A stretch of 64,000 bases of DNA from Mycobacterium malmoense. GTDB lineage: Bacteria > Actinomycetota > Actinomycetes > Mycobacteriales > Mycobacteriaceae. Shown piece after piece: positions 28,936 through 37,601 of this stretch. Location: positions 3,472,001 to 3,536,000 of the forward strand of contig NZ_CP080999.1 in NCBI RefSeq assembly GCF_019645855.1. Reading direction: 5' to 3'. Below the pieces are notes generated by a model. The model was not told where the DNA came from. It worked only from the letters and a program-made list of their open reading frames with translations, and did no database searches. The translations under genes and the position numbers were made by a program. Position 1 is the stretch's first letter. Each line of letters starts with the position of its first letter.

Positions 28936-30990
28936 CTACTCCTCGGGCACCTCGCGCTCGATCTCGTCGAGCCAGATGCGCGCCGACATGTCCGACGGGG
29001 CGCGCCAATCGCCGCGCGGCGACAACGCACCCCCGTGCGACACCTTGGGACCGTTGGGCAATGCCGAGCGCTTGAACTGGCTGAACGAGTAGAACCGCTG
29101 CACGAAGACCTGCAGCCAGTGCCGAATCTCCTTGAGCGAGTACGACGGTCGCTTGTCCTCGGGGAATCCCGGCGGCCAGTTGCCATGCTCGGGATCGCTC
29201 CAGGCATGCCAGGCCAAAAACGCGATCTTCGATGGCCGGAATCCGTAGCGCAGCACGTGGAACAGCGAAAAGTCTTGCAGGGCAAACGGTCCGATCTTCG
29301 CCTCGCTGCTCTGCAGCTCTTCTTCCTCGCCGCTCGGAATGAGCTCCGGGGTGATCTCGGTGTCGAGCACCGACTGCAGCACCTCGTCCACCCGCGACTC
29401 GAATTGCCCCGACGAGATGACCCAGCGGATCAGATGCTGGATCAGCGTCTTGGGCACGCCGGCGTTGACGTTGTAGTGCGACATCTGGTCGCCGACACCG
29501 TATGTCGACCAACCCAACCCCAGCTCGGAGAGGTCGCCGGTGCCCAGCACGATGCCGCCGCGCTGGTTGGCCAGCCGGAAGAGATAGTCGGTGCGCAGGC
29601 CGGCCTGGACGTTCTCGAACGTGACGTCGTACACCTTCTCGCCGCGCGCGAACGGATGACCGATCTCCTTCAGCATCAGCTCCGCGGTCTCGCGGATGTC
29701 GATCTCGGAAAAGGTGACATCGAGCGCGCAGCACAGCTGCACGGCGTTGCGTTTGGTGCGTTCCCCCGTCGCGAAGCCGGGCAGCGTGAACGCCAGAATG
29801 TCGCTGCGGGGGCGGTTTTCGCGATCCATCGCGTGTGCGGCGACGATCAGCGCGTGCGTGGAGTCCAGCCCCCCGGAAATCCCGATGACCACCTTGGGGT
29901 AGTTCAACGCCCGCAACCGCTGCTCGAGCCCGGCGACTTGGATGTTGTAGGCCTCGTAGCAATCCTGTTGCAGCCGTTGCGGATCGGCCGGCACGAACGG
30001 GAAGCGTTCGACCTCGCGGCGCAGCCCGATGTCACCGTCCGGCGGGTCCAACCGGAACTCGATGCGCCGGAACGACTCCGCCGATGTCCGGTGGTGGCGC
30101 CGGTTGTCGTCGAAGGTGCCCATCCGCAGCCGTTCCGAGCGGAGCAGCTCGGTGTCGACGTCGGCGACCGATCGTCGCTCCCCCTTGGGGAAGCGCTCGG
30201 ATTGGGCGAGCAGCACGCCGTTTTCCCACACCATGGTCTGGCCGTCCCAGGCCAGGTCGGTTGTCGACTCCCCCTCCCCCGCGGCGGCGTAGACGTAGGC
30301 GGCCAGGCACCGCGACGACGCCGAGCGGGCCAGCAGGCAACGGTCCTCGGCGCGTCCGATCGTGATCGGGCTGCCGGACAGGTTCGCCAAGATCGTCGCG
30401 CCCGCCAGGGCCGCCTCCGCGCTCGGCGGAATCGGCACGAACATGTCCTCGCAGATTTCGACGTGCAGGACGAAGCCGGGCAGGTCCGACGCGGCGAACA
30501 GCAGATCGGGGCCGAACGGCGCCTCGATATCGCCGATCCGGATCGTGCCGCGCTCGTCGTCCCCGGGCGCGATTTGGCGGCGCTCGTAGAACTCTCGATA
30601 GGTGGGCAGGTAGGACTTGGGGGCCACGCCGAGCACCGCGCCGCGGTGGATGACCATGGCGGTGTTGTAGATGCGGTGCCGGTGGCGCAGCGGGGCGCCG
30701 ACGACCAGAACCGGCAACAATTTCGCTGACGATGCCACGATTTCAGCGATGGCGGCTTCGACGTCGTCGAGCAGCAGGTCCTGCAGGACGATGTCCTCGA
30801 TGGAGTACCCGGACAGCGTCAGCTCCGGGAAGACGGCCACCGCGACGCCGTCGTCGTGGCACTCGCGGGCCAGCCGCAGAACCGACGCGGCGTTGGCCGC
30901 CGGATCGCCGATCGTGGTGTGGTGCGTGCACGCGGCGACGCGGACAAAGCCCTGGCGGTAGGCGTTGTAAAAGTCCTTGTGAACGTTCAT
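28936..30990 (-). CDS. nadE: Glutamine-dependent NAD+ synthetase
   Basis: This 684-residue two-domain enzyme is the Rv2438c equivalent. The N-terminal nitrilase-type glutaminase has the triad Glu in FPELTLSG (about 56), Lys in APKSYLPTY (about 125) and Cys in EICEDMF (about 180). The C-terminal synthetase has the ATP pyrophosphatase P-loop [10 protein letters not shown] near 373. It amidates deamido-NAD, made by NadD, with ammonia from glutamine. The start [15 protein letters not shown] matches mycobacterial homologues. It is divergent from the isochorismatase-like gene, with 59 bp between the starts. Confidence 0.95.
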   Translation of the reverse strand: MNVHKDFYNAYRQGFVRVAACTHHTTIGDPAANAASVLRLARECHDDGVAVAVFPELTLSGYSIEDIVLQDLLLDDVEAAIAEIVASSAKLLPVLVVGAPLRHRHRIYNTAMVIHRGAVLGVAPKSYLPTYREFYERRQIAPGDDERGTIRIGDIEAPFGPDLLFAASDLPGFVLHVEICEDMFVPIPPSAEAALAGATILANLSGSPITIGRAEDRCLLARSASSRCLAAYVYAAAGEGESTTDLAWDGQTMVWENGVLLAQSERFPKGERRSVADVDTELLRSERLRMGTFDDNRRHHRTSAESFRRIEFRLDPPDGDIGLRREVERFPFVPADPQRLQQDCYEAYNIQVAGLEQRLRALNYPKVVIGISGGLDSTHALIVAAHAMDRENRPRSDILAFTLPGFATGERTKRNAVQLCCALDVTFSEIDIRETAELMLKEIGHPFARGEKVYDVTFENVQAGLRTDYLFRLANQRGGIVLGTGDLSELGLGWSTYGVGDQMSHYNVNAGVPKTLIQHLIRWVISSGQFESRVDEVLQSVLDTEITPELIPSGEEEELQSSEAKIGPFALQDFSLFHVLRYGFRPSKIAFLAWHAWSDPEHGNWPPGFPEDKRPSYSLKEIRHWLQVFVQRFYSFSQFKRSALPNGPKVSHGGALSPRGDWRAPSDMSARIWLDEIEREVPEE

Positions 30991-31049
30991 TGCCCGTCCA
31001 TTGTCGCCCCACGGTTGTCAACTCGTGGCCGCCGGGTATCCCTAACCGC

Positions 31050-31589
31050 ATGAGCGATACGGCCGTCGTGGTGGTCGACATGATGAACAGTTACCGGCAT
31101 CCCGACGCCGAAGAACTGATACCCAACGTCGAGAAAATCATGGATCCGCTGGCCGGTCTGGTCCGCCGCGCGCGTGCATCCCGCGACACCGACCTGGTGT
31201 ACGTCAATGACAACTACGGCGATTTCACCGCCCAGTTTTCCGGCATCGTCGGAGCCGCGCTCGACGGCGTCCGACCGGATCTGGTGAAGCCGATCGTGCC
31301 GTCGCGGGATTGCCGCGTGTTGACGAAGGTCCGCCACAGTGCGTTCTATTCGACCGCGCTGGGGTACCTGCTCGGTCGGCTGGGCACCCGGCGGTTGATC
31401 CTTGCCGGCCAGGTCACCGAGCAGTGCATCCTCTACACCGCGCTCGACGCCTATGTGCGCCACTTTCCCGTCGTGATCGCGACCGACGCCGTCGCCCACA
31501 TCGACGCGGAGCTGGGCGCGGCGGCGCTGAAGATGATGGAGCGGAACATGTCCGCCGAATTCACCACCGCGGCGGGCTGCCTCGGCTGA
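31050..31589 (+). CDS. Isochorismatase-like cysteine hydrolase
   Basis: This 179-residue protein starts at ATG 31050. The catalytic triad of the family is visible: Asp in VVVVDMMNSY, Lys in VLTKVRHSAF and Cys in GQVTEQCILYTALDAY. Relatives hydrolyse isochorismate, nicotinamide or N-carbamoyl compounds; sequence alone does not tell which. The divergent nadE makes a pyridine-nucleotide role (nicotinamidase-like) conceivable, but the typical PncA metal-binding His residues are not obvious. It is absent at this site in H37Rv as I recall it. Confidence 0.82.
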   Translation: MSDTAVVVVDMMNSYRHPDAEELIPNVEKIMDPLAGLVRRARASRDTDLVYVNDNYGDFTAQFSGIVGAALDGVRPDLVKPIVPSRDCRVLTKVRHSAFYSTALGYLLGRLGTRRLILAGQVTEQCILYTALDAYVRHFPVVIATDAVAHIDAELGAAALKMMERNMSAEFTTAAGCLG

Positions 31590-31596
31590 ACCGGGG

Positions 31597-31657
31597 CGCG
31601 AGCGTGCGCAGAATGCCGGCCGCGACGGCGTGTCGCTGCACAAACACGCACGCTCGC
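31597..31657. repeat. Interspersed intergenic repeat, copy 2
   Basis: A near copy of 16601-16660, with better inverted ends: GCGAGCGTGCG at the left and CGCACGCTCGC at the right. It lies between the convergent hydrolase and P450 genes, where the hairpin could serve as a bidirectional terminator. Confidence 0.6.
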
Positions 31658-31673
31658 GCAGAGTGCCGCGGCG

Positions 31674-32951
31674 TTAGAACGTGCAGGGCATGCTGCGGAT
31701 GGCGTGGATGAAGTTGCCCGGCACGTACGACGGGTCGCCCGCCTGGATTTCCGGCAGCTGGCGCAGCAGCTCGCCGAAGATGGCGCGCAGCTGCGCGCGG
31801 GCCACATGGGCTCCGAGGCAGAAGTGCACCCCGCCGCCGCCGAAACCGACGTGTGGGTTGGGGTTGCGGCTCAGGTCGAAACGATCCGGCTCGTCGAACG
31901 CCTCGGTGTCCCAGTTACCGGAGGGATAGAACATCACCACCTTCTCCCCCGCCCGGATCCGCTGGCCGCCCAGCTCGACATCCGTTGCGGCCGTGCGGCG
32001 GAACGTCATCACCGGCGTGGCCCAACGAATGAATTCCTCGACCGCGGTGCCGACGCGATTGTCGAAGTCCTCGAGAAGCCATTCCCGCGCACCGGGAAAG
32101 TCCGTCAGCGCCTTCATCGCGTGGCTCGTGGTCTGCCGGGTGGTGTCGTTGGCGGCCACGGACAGCAACACGAAGAACGCGGCGACGTCGGCGTCGGCCA
32201 GCCGGTCGCCGTCCACCTCGGCGTTCACCAGGCTGCTGAACAGATCGTCGCTGGGGTGCTCGCGGCGCTCGGCGGCCAACGTGCCGGCGACTTGGTGAAG
32301 GTATATCTGGTTCTCGACCAGGACCTCCAGCGGATTGCGGCCGTCGAGGTAAACCGGGTCGGCCCACGACACCAGCGCATCGGCCGCGCGCGCCACACGC
32401 CCACGCTCGGATTCCGGGATCCCCACCATGTCCGACAACGTCCGGATGGGCAGTTGCTTGGCGCAGTGCTCGACGAAGTCGGCGCCGCTGCCCGCCGCCC
32501 GGAGCTCGTCGACGATGGCCCTGGCGTTCGACTTGATCGAATCCTCGATGCGGCGGACCTGCCTCGGGGTGAACGCGGCGCTGACCAGCTTGCGCAGTTT
32601 GGTGTGTCGCGGCGGGTCCATCGCCAGGAAGGATTGCGACGCCTCCAGCAGCTCCACGGGAACGCTCTCGAAGATCACCCCCTTGCCGGACAGGAACACC
32701 TCGTTGTTGCGGCTGACCGTGACGATGTCCGCGCGCCGGGTGACCGCCCAATAGCCGGGGTCGCCGGGATCGGCCATCAGGGCGTCTTCGACCGGAGGAT
32801 GCCAGCTCACCGGCCGCTCGGCCCGCAGCACCGCGAACGAACGTTCCCGCTCCGCGGCGGTCGTGGACCAGAACGCGCGCGACGACAGATCGATCGCGTC
32901 GTAGGCACGGCCAGGCTTATCGGTGCCAGACATCCCCGCCGTCACTGTCAT
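31674..32951 (-). CDS. Cytochrome P450, CYP124/CYP125-like
   Basis: This 425-residue P450 starts at ATG 32951, 8 bases after GGAGG; a GTG 33 bases upstream is less likely. The heme loop is FGGGGVHFCLG (Cys about 375), the I-helix SVAANDTTRQTT and the ExxR EEFIRWATP. The I-helix, the NPNPHVGFGGGG block and the C-terminal FIHAIRSMPCTF resemble CYP124 and CYP125, which hydroxylate the ends of branched lipids and cholesterol side chains. It is divergent from a TetR gene with a palindrome in the shared promoter region. Confidence 0.9.
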   Translation of the reverse strand: MTVTAGMSGTDKPGRAYDAIDLSSRAFWSTTAAERERSFAVLRAERPVSWHPPVEDALMADPGDPGYWAVTRRADIVTVSRNNEVFLSGKGVIFESVPVELLEASQSFLAMDPPRHTKLRKLVSAAFTPRQVRRIEDSIKSNARAIVDELRAAGSGADFVEHCAKQLPIRTLSDMVGIPESERGRVARAADALVSWADPVYLDGRNPLEVLVENQIYLHQVAGTLAAERREHPSDDLFSSLVNAEVDGDRLADADVAAFFVLLSVAANDTTRQTTSHAMKALTDFPGAREWLLEDFDNRVGTAVEEFIRWATPVMTFRRTAATDVELGGQRIRAGEKVVMFYPSGNWDTEAFDEPDRFDLSRNPNPHVGFGGGGVHFCLGAHVARAQLRAIFGELLRQLPEIQAGDPSYVPGNFIHAIRSMPCTF

Positions 32952-32996
32952 CGTTGATCCTCCGTCGCTTATGACCCCGGTCACAGACCCTGACCG

Positions 32997-33026
32997 ACGA
33001 TATGCCTAGACAGCATGTCTAGTCAA
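32997..33026 (-). promoter_or_regulatory. P450 promoter with embedded 7-3-7 palindrome
   Basis: Reading the minus strand, TTGACT (33026-33021) and TATCGT (33002-32997) form a -35/-10 pair with 18-bp spacing, 46 bases before the P450 start. CTAGACAGCATGTCTAG (33006-33022), a perfect 7-bp inverted repeat with a 3-base centre, fills the spacer. A repressor bound there would block RNA polymerase. The divergent TetR is the obvious candidate. Confidence 0.55.
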
Positions 33027-33043
33027 TATGTCAGATTTTCGTC

Positions 33044-33055
33044 TATGCTGTGCGG
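33044..33055 (+). promoter_or_regulatory. Leaderless-type -10 box for tetR gene
   Basis: TATGCT at 33044-33049 ends 6 bases before ATG 33056, the spacing that gives a leaderless mRNA starting at the ATG, common in mycobacteria. There is no Shine-Dalgarno site. The P450 palindrome lies 22-38 bp upstream, so one operator could control both genes. Confidence 0.5.
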
Positions 33056-33706
33056 ATGCCGTCGGTCACCCGGAAGCCGCAGACCAATCGCTCGCAGGGG
33101 CGCCGGCAGCGGCGAGAGCAGATGGAGCGCCGGTTGCTGGACGCCACCGAGCGGCTGATGCGCGACGGCGCCAGCTTCACCGAGCTCAGCGTGGACCGGC
33201 TCTCGACCGAGGCCGGCATTTCGCGCGCCAGCTTCTACATCTACTTCGAGGACAAGGGCCACCTGCTGCGCCGCCTCGCCGGGCAGGTGTTCGCCGACCT
33301 CGCCGACGGCGCGGATCGCTGGTGGAGCGTGGCGTGGCGGCACGATCCGGACGACGTCCGCGCCGCGATGGCCGGCATCATCGAAAGCTACCGGCGTCAC
33401 CAACCGGTGCTGGTCGCGCTCAACGAGATGGCCGCCTATGACCCCCTGGTCGGAGCGACCTATCGCAACCTGCTGACCACCATCACGGGGCGAATGACCC
33501 GCGTCATTGAGGACGGCCAGGCCGACGGCTCCATCCGCCGCGAGCTGCCCGCGGCCACCACGGCGAGCGCACTGACCTGGATGGTCGAACGGGCGTGCCA
33601 GCAGAACCTTCCGACCGCCCCCGACTCCTACGATGCCGAGCTGGCCGCGACGCTGGCCGAAATCATTTGGGGCACGCTATATCTCAAGGCAGCATCGGCG
33701 CAGTAA
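33056..33706 (+). CDS. TetR family transcriptional regulator
   Basis: This 216-residue regulator has an N-terminal helix-turn-helix at about residues 20-65 (LLDATERLM, FTELSVDRLSTEAGISRASFYIYFEDKGHLLRRL), the classical TetR DNA-binding part. The C-terminal ligand domain is mycobacteria-like (YDPLVGATYRNLL). It is divergent from the CYP124/125-like P450 with 104 bp between starts, so it probably represses the P450 and itself. The ligand may be a lipid or sterol substrate of the P450, which is inference. Confidence 0.9.
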   Translation: MPSVTRKPQTNRSQGRRQRREQMERRLLDATERLMRDGASFTELSVDRLSTEAGISRASFYIYFEDKGHLLRRLAGQVFADLADGADRWWSVAWRHDPDDVRAAMAGIIESYRRHQPVLVALNEMAAYDPLVGATYRNLLTTITGRMTRVIEDGQADGSIRRELPAATTASALTWMVERACQQNLPTAPDSYDAELAATLAEIIWGTLYLKAASAQ

Positions 33707-33794
33707 CACCGATTCCGGCGGCAAGCGGCCTGCAACCACCGACGACGCTACTCAGGAAATGCGTTGCCGGTGGCACTTTCGTGGCGCTGGATGG

Positions 33795-34898
33795 CTACAC
33801 GGCCACCAGGTCGTCGGCGTGCACCGCGGGCCGGCGCAGCTCGCCGGGCAGCTCGGAGGTCGACCGGCCCATCATGGTGGCCAGCTCCGTCGCGTCGTAG
33901 GCGACCACACCGCGGGCCACCATGGTCGCGTCCGGTCCGCGCAATTCGACGACGTCGCCGCCGTAGAACCGGCCCGACACCGCGGTGATGCCCGCGGGCA
34001 GCAGCGAGCGGCGTTGGGCCACCACGGCGTTCACCGCGCCCTCGTCGAGGGTCAACGAGCCGGCCGCCTCGGCGGCATAACGCACCCAGAACCGGCGGGC
34101 CGACATCCGATCGGGCCGCGCCGCAAACACCGTGCCGGTTGCGGCGTCGGTGAGCGCGGCGGCGGCGTCGGAGGCGGCGGCCAGCAGCACCGGGACCCCG
34201 GCGTCGGCGGCCAGCAGCGCCGACGACATCTTCGACGCCATTCCGCCGGTGCCCAGGTCGCTGCCCGGGCCGGCGACCACACCGTCGAGATCCGCCGGCC
34301 CTCCCACCTCGGGAATCAACCGCGCCCCGGGCACTTTCCGGGGATCGGCGTCGTAGAGCCCGTCGATGTCGGACAGCAACACCAGAGCCTCGGCGCCGAC
34401 GAGGTGGGCCACCAGCGCCGAGAGCCGGTCGTTGTCGCCGAACCGGATCTCGTTGGTGGCCACGGTGTCGTTTTCGTTGACGATCGCCACCGCGTGCAGC
34501 GCGCGCAGCCGGTCCAGGGTGCGCTGGGCGTTGGTGTGCGAGGCGCGCACCGAAATGTCGTGTGCGGTCAGCAGCACCTGCCCGACCGTGCGGCCATAGC
34601 GGGCGAAGGCCGCGCTCCACGCGTTCACCAGCGCCACCTGCCCCACGCTGGCCGTGGCCTGCTTGGTCGCCAAATCCTGTGGACGACGGGACAATCCGAG
34701 CGGCTCGATGCCGGCGGCGATGGCGCCCGAGGACACGATGACGACGTCGGTGCCCGCCTTCATCCGCGCCTCGATCGCGTCGGCCAGGCCGGCCAGCCGA
34801 CCCGCGTCGAACACCCCGGACGGAGCGGTCAGCGCGTTGGTCCCGACCTTCACCACCAGGCTGCGCGCCGTTCGGATGGTGTCGCGATGCCTGCTCAC
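33795..34898 (-). CDS. proB: Glutamate 5-kinase
   Basis: This 367-residue first enzyme of proline synthesis is the Rv2439c equivalent. The amino-acid kinase domain has [20 protein letters not shown] and [19 protein letters not shown]-terminal PUA domain covers about residues 275-360. Start GTG 34898 overlaps the obg stop by 4 bases (GTGA), so it is coupled to obg. The gene order rplU-rpmA-obg-proB is kept as in M. tuberculosis, while proA is far away. Confidence 0.94.
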   Translation of the reverse strand: MSRHRDTIRTARSLVVKVGTNALTAPSGVFDAGRLAGLADAIEARMKAGTDVVIVSSGAIAAGIEPLGLSRRPQDLATKQATASVGQVALVNAWSAAFARYGRTVGQVLLTAHDISVRASHTNAQRTLDRLRALHAVAIVNENDTVATNEIRFGDNDRLSALVAHLVGAEALVLLSDIDGLYDADPRKVPGARLIPEVGGPADLDGVVAGPGSDLGTGGMASKMSSALLAADAGVPVLLAAASDAAAALTDAATGTVFAARPDRMSARRFWVRYAAEAAGSLTLDEGAVNAVVAQRRSLLPAGITAVSGRFYGGDVVELRGPDATMVARGVVAYDATELATMMGRSTSELPGELRRPAVHADDLVAV

Positions 34899-36349
34899 GA
34901 GGCTCCACCGTGTTCGGGACCCGGATCCCGGCGCTGACGCCGGGCGGCCTTGCGCTCGGCGGCGCCGACGCGCTCGCTGCGCTCCAGCCGCGCATCGGTG
35001 CCCCGGCCGGACAACGCAACCTGATGTCCCGCGGGCGTTTGCGGCTCCCAGTCGAATGTCACGTCCCCGATGGTCACCGCGCACCCTGGTTGCGCGCCCA
35101 GCCGCAGCAATTCGTCTTCCACACCGAGGCGCGCCAGGCGGTCGGCGAGATAGCCGACGGCTTCGTCGTTGTCGAAGTTGGTCTGGCCGACCCAGCGCTG
35201 CGGCCGCGCGCCGGTGACGACGAAACCGCCCTGCCCGTCGGGCTCGACGCTGAAGCCGCTGTCGTCGACGGGCACCGGACGAATCACCGGCCGCCGCGGC
35301 ACGGTTGGCGGTCGCGCGGCGTTGTAGTCCGAGATCATCTGCCATAGTCCAAAGATCAACGGCTGCAAGCCCTCCCGGGTGACCGTTGACACGCAGAACA
35401 CCGGCCAGCCACGCTCGGCGATCTCGTCACGGACGAACTCGGCGAGTTCGCGCGCCTCGGGCACGTCGATCTTGTTGAGCACCACCACCCGGGGCCGCTC
35501 GGCGAGGTCCCCCAGGGCCGCATCCCCTTGCAGCGTGGGGGTATACGCCGCGAGTTCGGCTTCTAGCGCGTCGATGTCGGAGATCGGGTCGCGGCCCGGT
35601 TCCGCAGTGGCACAATCCACCACGTGCACGAGCACGGCGCACCGCTCGATGTGGCGAAGGAATTCCAGGCCCAGGCCGCGGCCCCGGGAGGCGCCCGGGA
35701 TCAGGCCGGGCACATCGGCGACGGTGAAGGTGTGCTCTCCCGCCGAGACCACCCCGAGGTTGGGCACCAGCGTGGTGAACGGGTAGTCGGCGATCTTGGG
35801 TTTGGCCGCCGAAATCGCGGACACCAGTGAGGATTTCCCGGCCGAGGGGAACCCGATCAGGCCGACGTCGGCGACGGTCTTGAGCTCGAGCGTCAGGTCG
35901 CGGGACTGGCCCGGCTCGCCCAACAGCGCGAAGCCCGGAGCCTTGCGGGCGCGCGATGCCAGCGCGGCGTTTCCCAGACCGCCGCGACCGCCGGCTGCGG
36001 CCTCGAAGCGGGTCCCCGCGCCCACCAAATCGGCCAGCAGCCGGCCGTTTTCGTCCAGCACGACGGTGCCGTCGGGCACCTTCACCTCCAGGTCCGCGCC
36101 GGCGGCGCCGTCGCGGTTATTGCCCATCCCCTGCTTGCCGGAGGGTGCGCTGATGTGCGGATGGAAATGGAAGTCCAGCAGGGTGTGCACCTGCGGGTCG
36201 ACGACCACGACGATGCTGCCACCGCGGCCGCCGTTGCCGCCGTCGGGGCCGCCGAGCGGCTTGAATTTCTCGCGATGGACCGACGCGCAGCCGTTACCGC
36301 CGGAACCGGCCCGCGCGTGGATGACGACGCGATCGACGAACCGGGGCAT
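34895..36349 (-). CDS. obg: GTPase Obg/CgtA
   Basis: This 484-residue ribosome-assembly GTPase is the Rv2440c equivalent. It has the Gly-rich Obg fold (residues 1-158: [30 protein letters not shown]), the G domain with [18 protein letters not shown] and NKID motifs, and a C-terminal OCT domain (residues about 355-430). Start ATG 36349 ([15 protein letters not shown]) fits the family. It lies 82 bp downstream of rpmA, with a hairpin between. Confidence 0.95.
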   Translation of the reverse strand: MPRFVDRVVIHARAGSGGNGCASVHREKFKPLGGPDGGNGGRGGSIVVVVDPQVHTLLDFHFHPHISAPSGKQGMGNNRDGAAGADLEVKVPDGTVVLDENGRLLADLVGAGTRFEAAAGGRGGLGNAALASRARKAPGFALLGEPGQSRDLTLELKTVADVGLIGFPSAGKSSLVSAISAAKPKIADYPFTTLVPNLGVVSAGEHTFTVADVPGLIPGASRGRGLGLEFLRHIERCAVLVHVVDCATAEPGRDPISDIDALEAELAAYTPTLQGDAALGDLAERPRVVVLNKIDVPEARELAEFVRDEIAERGWPVFCVSTVTREGLQPLIFGLWQMISDYNAARPPTVPRRPVIRPVPVDDSGFSVEPDGQGGFVVTGARPQRWVGQTNFDNDEAVGYLADRLARLGVEDELLRLGAQPGCAVTIGDVTFDWEPQTPAGHQVALSGRGTDARLERSERVGAAERKAARRQRRDPGPEHGGAS

Positions 36350-36368
36350 CGAGGGTCCTCTCGGCCGC

Positions 36369-36424
36369 CGAGTGTGCATCTACTGCGAGATTTGCCTCGA
36401 ATTTGCGCAGTGAGTGCACACTCG
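36369..36424. repeat. 10-bp inverted repeat between rpmA and obg
   Basis: CGAGTGTGCA (36369-36378) and TGCACACTCG (36415-36424) pair exactly around a 36-base loop that itself repeats TGCGAGA/TGCGCAG-type sequence. It may be a small mycobacterial intergenic repeat, and in the transcript it could uncouple obg from the ribosomal protein genes. Confidence 0.55.
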
Positions 36425-36431
36425 TGTCGGC

Positions 36432-36698
36432 TCAGTCGGTGGCCCGCCCGGCCGCGACGATATTGACGGTCTTGCGTCCGCGCTTAACGCCAAACTCGAC
36501 GGCGCCGGCTTCCTTGGCGAACAACGTGTCATCGCCGCCACGCCCGACTCCCGCGCCCGGATGAAATTTGGTGCCGCGCTGGCGGACCAGGATTTCGCCG
36601 GCCTTGACGACCTGGCCACCGAACCGCTTCACACCCAGCCGCTGCGCGGCGGAATCGCGGCCGTTGCGCGAGCTGGAAGCGCCCTTTTTGTGTGCCAT
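36432..36698 (-). CDS. rpmA: 50S ribosomal protein L27
   Basis: This 88-residue protein is the Rv2441c equivalent. The N-terminus [20 protein letters not shown] is typical L27, without the cleaved N-terminal extension of Firmicutes. [21 protein letters not shown] follows. It is 15 bp after rplU in the same operon. Confidence 0.97.
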   Translation of the reverse strand: MAHKKGASSSRNGRDSAAQRLGVKRFGGQVVKAGEILVRQRGTKFHPGAGVGRGGDDTLFAKEAGAVEFGVKRGRKTVNIVAAGRATD

Positions 36699-36713
36699 TT
36701 TTGTGGACTCCCG

Positions 36714-37025
36714 CTACTTGATCCCGGTGACCTTCAGGACCGTCAGCTGCTGACGGTGTCCCTGACGCTTGTGGTAGCCGGTCTTGTTCTTGAACTTGTG
36801 GATACGGATCTTGGGACCCTTGGTGTGCTCGAGCACCTCACCGGTCACCGCGACCTTGGCCAGCGCGGCGGCGTCGCTGGTGACCTTGGCGCCATCGACG
36901 ACCAGCGCGACCGGCAGCGACACCTTGGCTCCGGGCTCGGAGTCGAGCTTCTCGATCTTGACCACGTCGCCGACGGCGACCTTGTACTGCTTGCCGCCGG
37001 TCTTGACGATTGCATAGGTCGCCAT
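36714..37025 (-). CDS. rplU: 50S ribosomal protein L21
   Basis: This 103-residue protein is the Rv2442c equivalent. [20 protein letters not shown] and the C-terminal [17 protein letters not shown] are L21 signatures. It is the first gene of the rplU-rpmA-obg-proB group. The leader contains a small hairpin, GGCCTTGTTAAGGCC at 37056-37070, 31 bases before the start, which might have a regulatory role. Confidence 0.97.
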   Translation of the reverse strand: MATYAIVKTGGKQYKVAVGDVVKIEKLDSEPGAKVSLPVALVVDGAKVTSDAAALAKVAVTGEVLEHTKGPKIRIHKFKNKTGYHKRQGHRQQLTVLKVTGIK

Positions 37026-37225
37026 CGCTGCTCCTGCCTCTTTCTAGCCTGTGCTGGCCTTGTTAAGGCCGCTTGCTCGGCGCTTCGCGCGCGTGCCACC
37101 GGCCGGTGTGTGGTGGTCTGGGGTGCGGGCGCGCCGATTGCCCGTGAATCCCGCCGTCGCCGGCCAAAGTCCTGGCGACAACTGTCCAAGGGTACGTGAC
37201 CAGCGGCTACAGGGTCAAACCGGCC

Positions 37226-37456
37226 ATGTCCGCGGACGAATATTCCTCCGGCGACACCGGCGAACTCGGCGAACACGTTCGGCGCGCGCGTCAAGGAAAA
37301 GGCTTTCCCCAGAATGAGCTCGCTAACCGCATCGGCGTCACCCGTATGACCATCTCCCGCCTCGAGCGAGGAGAATCCGTCAGCGTCGACACCGCGCTGC
37401 GCGCGCTGTCAGAGTGCGGCATCGCGCTCGCGCTGGCGCCAAAGTTTCCCGCGTGA
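37226..37456 (+). CDS. XRE family HTH protein, HipB-like, without partner toxin
   Basis: This 76-residue protein has a Cro/C1 helix-turn-helix: LGEHVRRARQGKGFPQNELANRIGVTRMTISRLERGESVSVDT at about residues 14-56, followed by ALRALSECGIALAL. This resembles HipB antitoxins and phage-type repressors. The start is either ATG 37226 or GTG 37196 (10 residues longer); neither has a strong ribosome site. No HipA or other toxin gene follows: the next gene is rne, convergent, 145 bp away. In H37Rv this interval holds dctA. It may be an orphan regulator or the remnant of a toxin-antitoxin pair. Confidence 0.75.
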   Translation: MSADEYSSGDTGELGEHVRRARQGKGFPQNELANRIGVTRMTISRLERGESVSVDTALRALSECGIALALAPKFPA

Positions 37457-37601
37457 CGGTGCGCGATGGCGCGTAGGCACTTCATGTTTGGTTGGCGTTC
37501 ACATCGCCCGGCTGAGTGAGCCGAGTAGGTTTCGCCTGCGTTTGGCATTCACCGAGGAGGCGCTCGATGTCTTCGGTGAGGGCGCCACGCCCGGGTGTGG
37601 T

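Noticed and set aside
37226..37456. Complete toxin-antitoxin module
   Set aside because: Only the HipB-like part exists; no toxin frame is found on either side.
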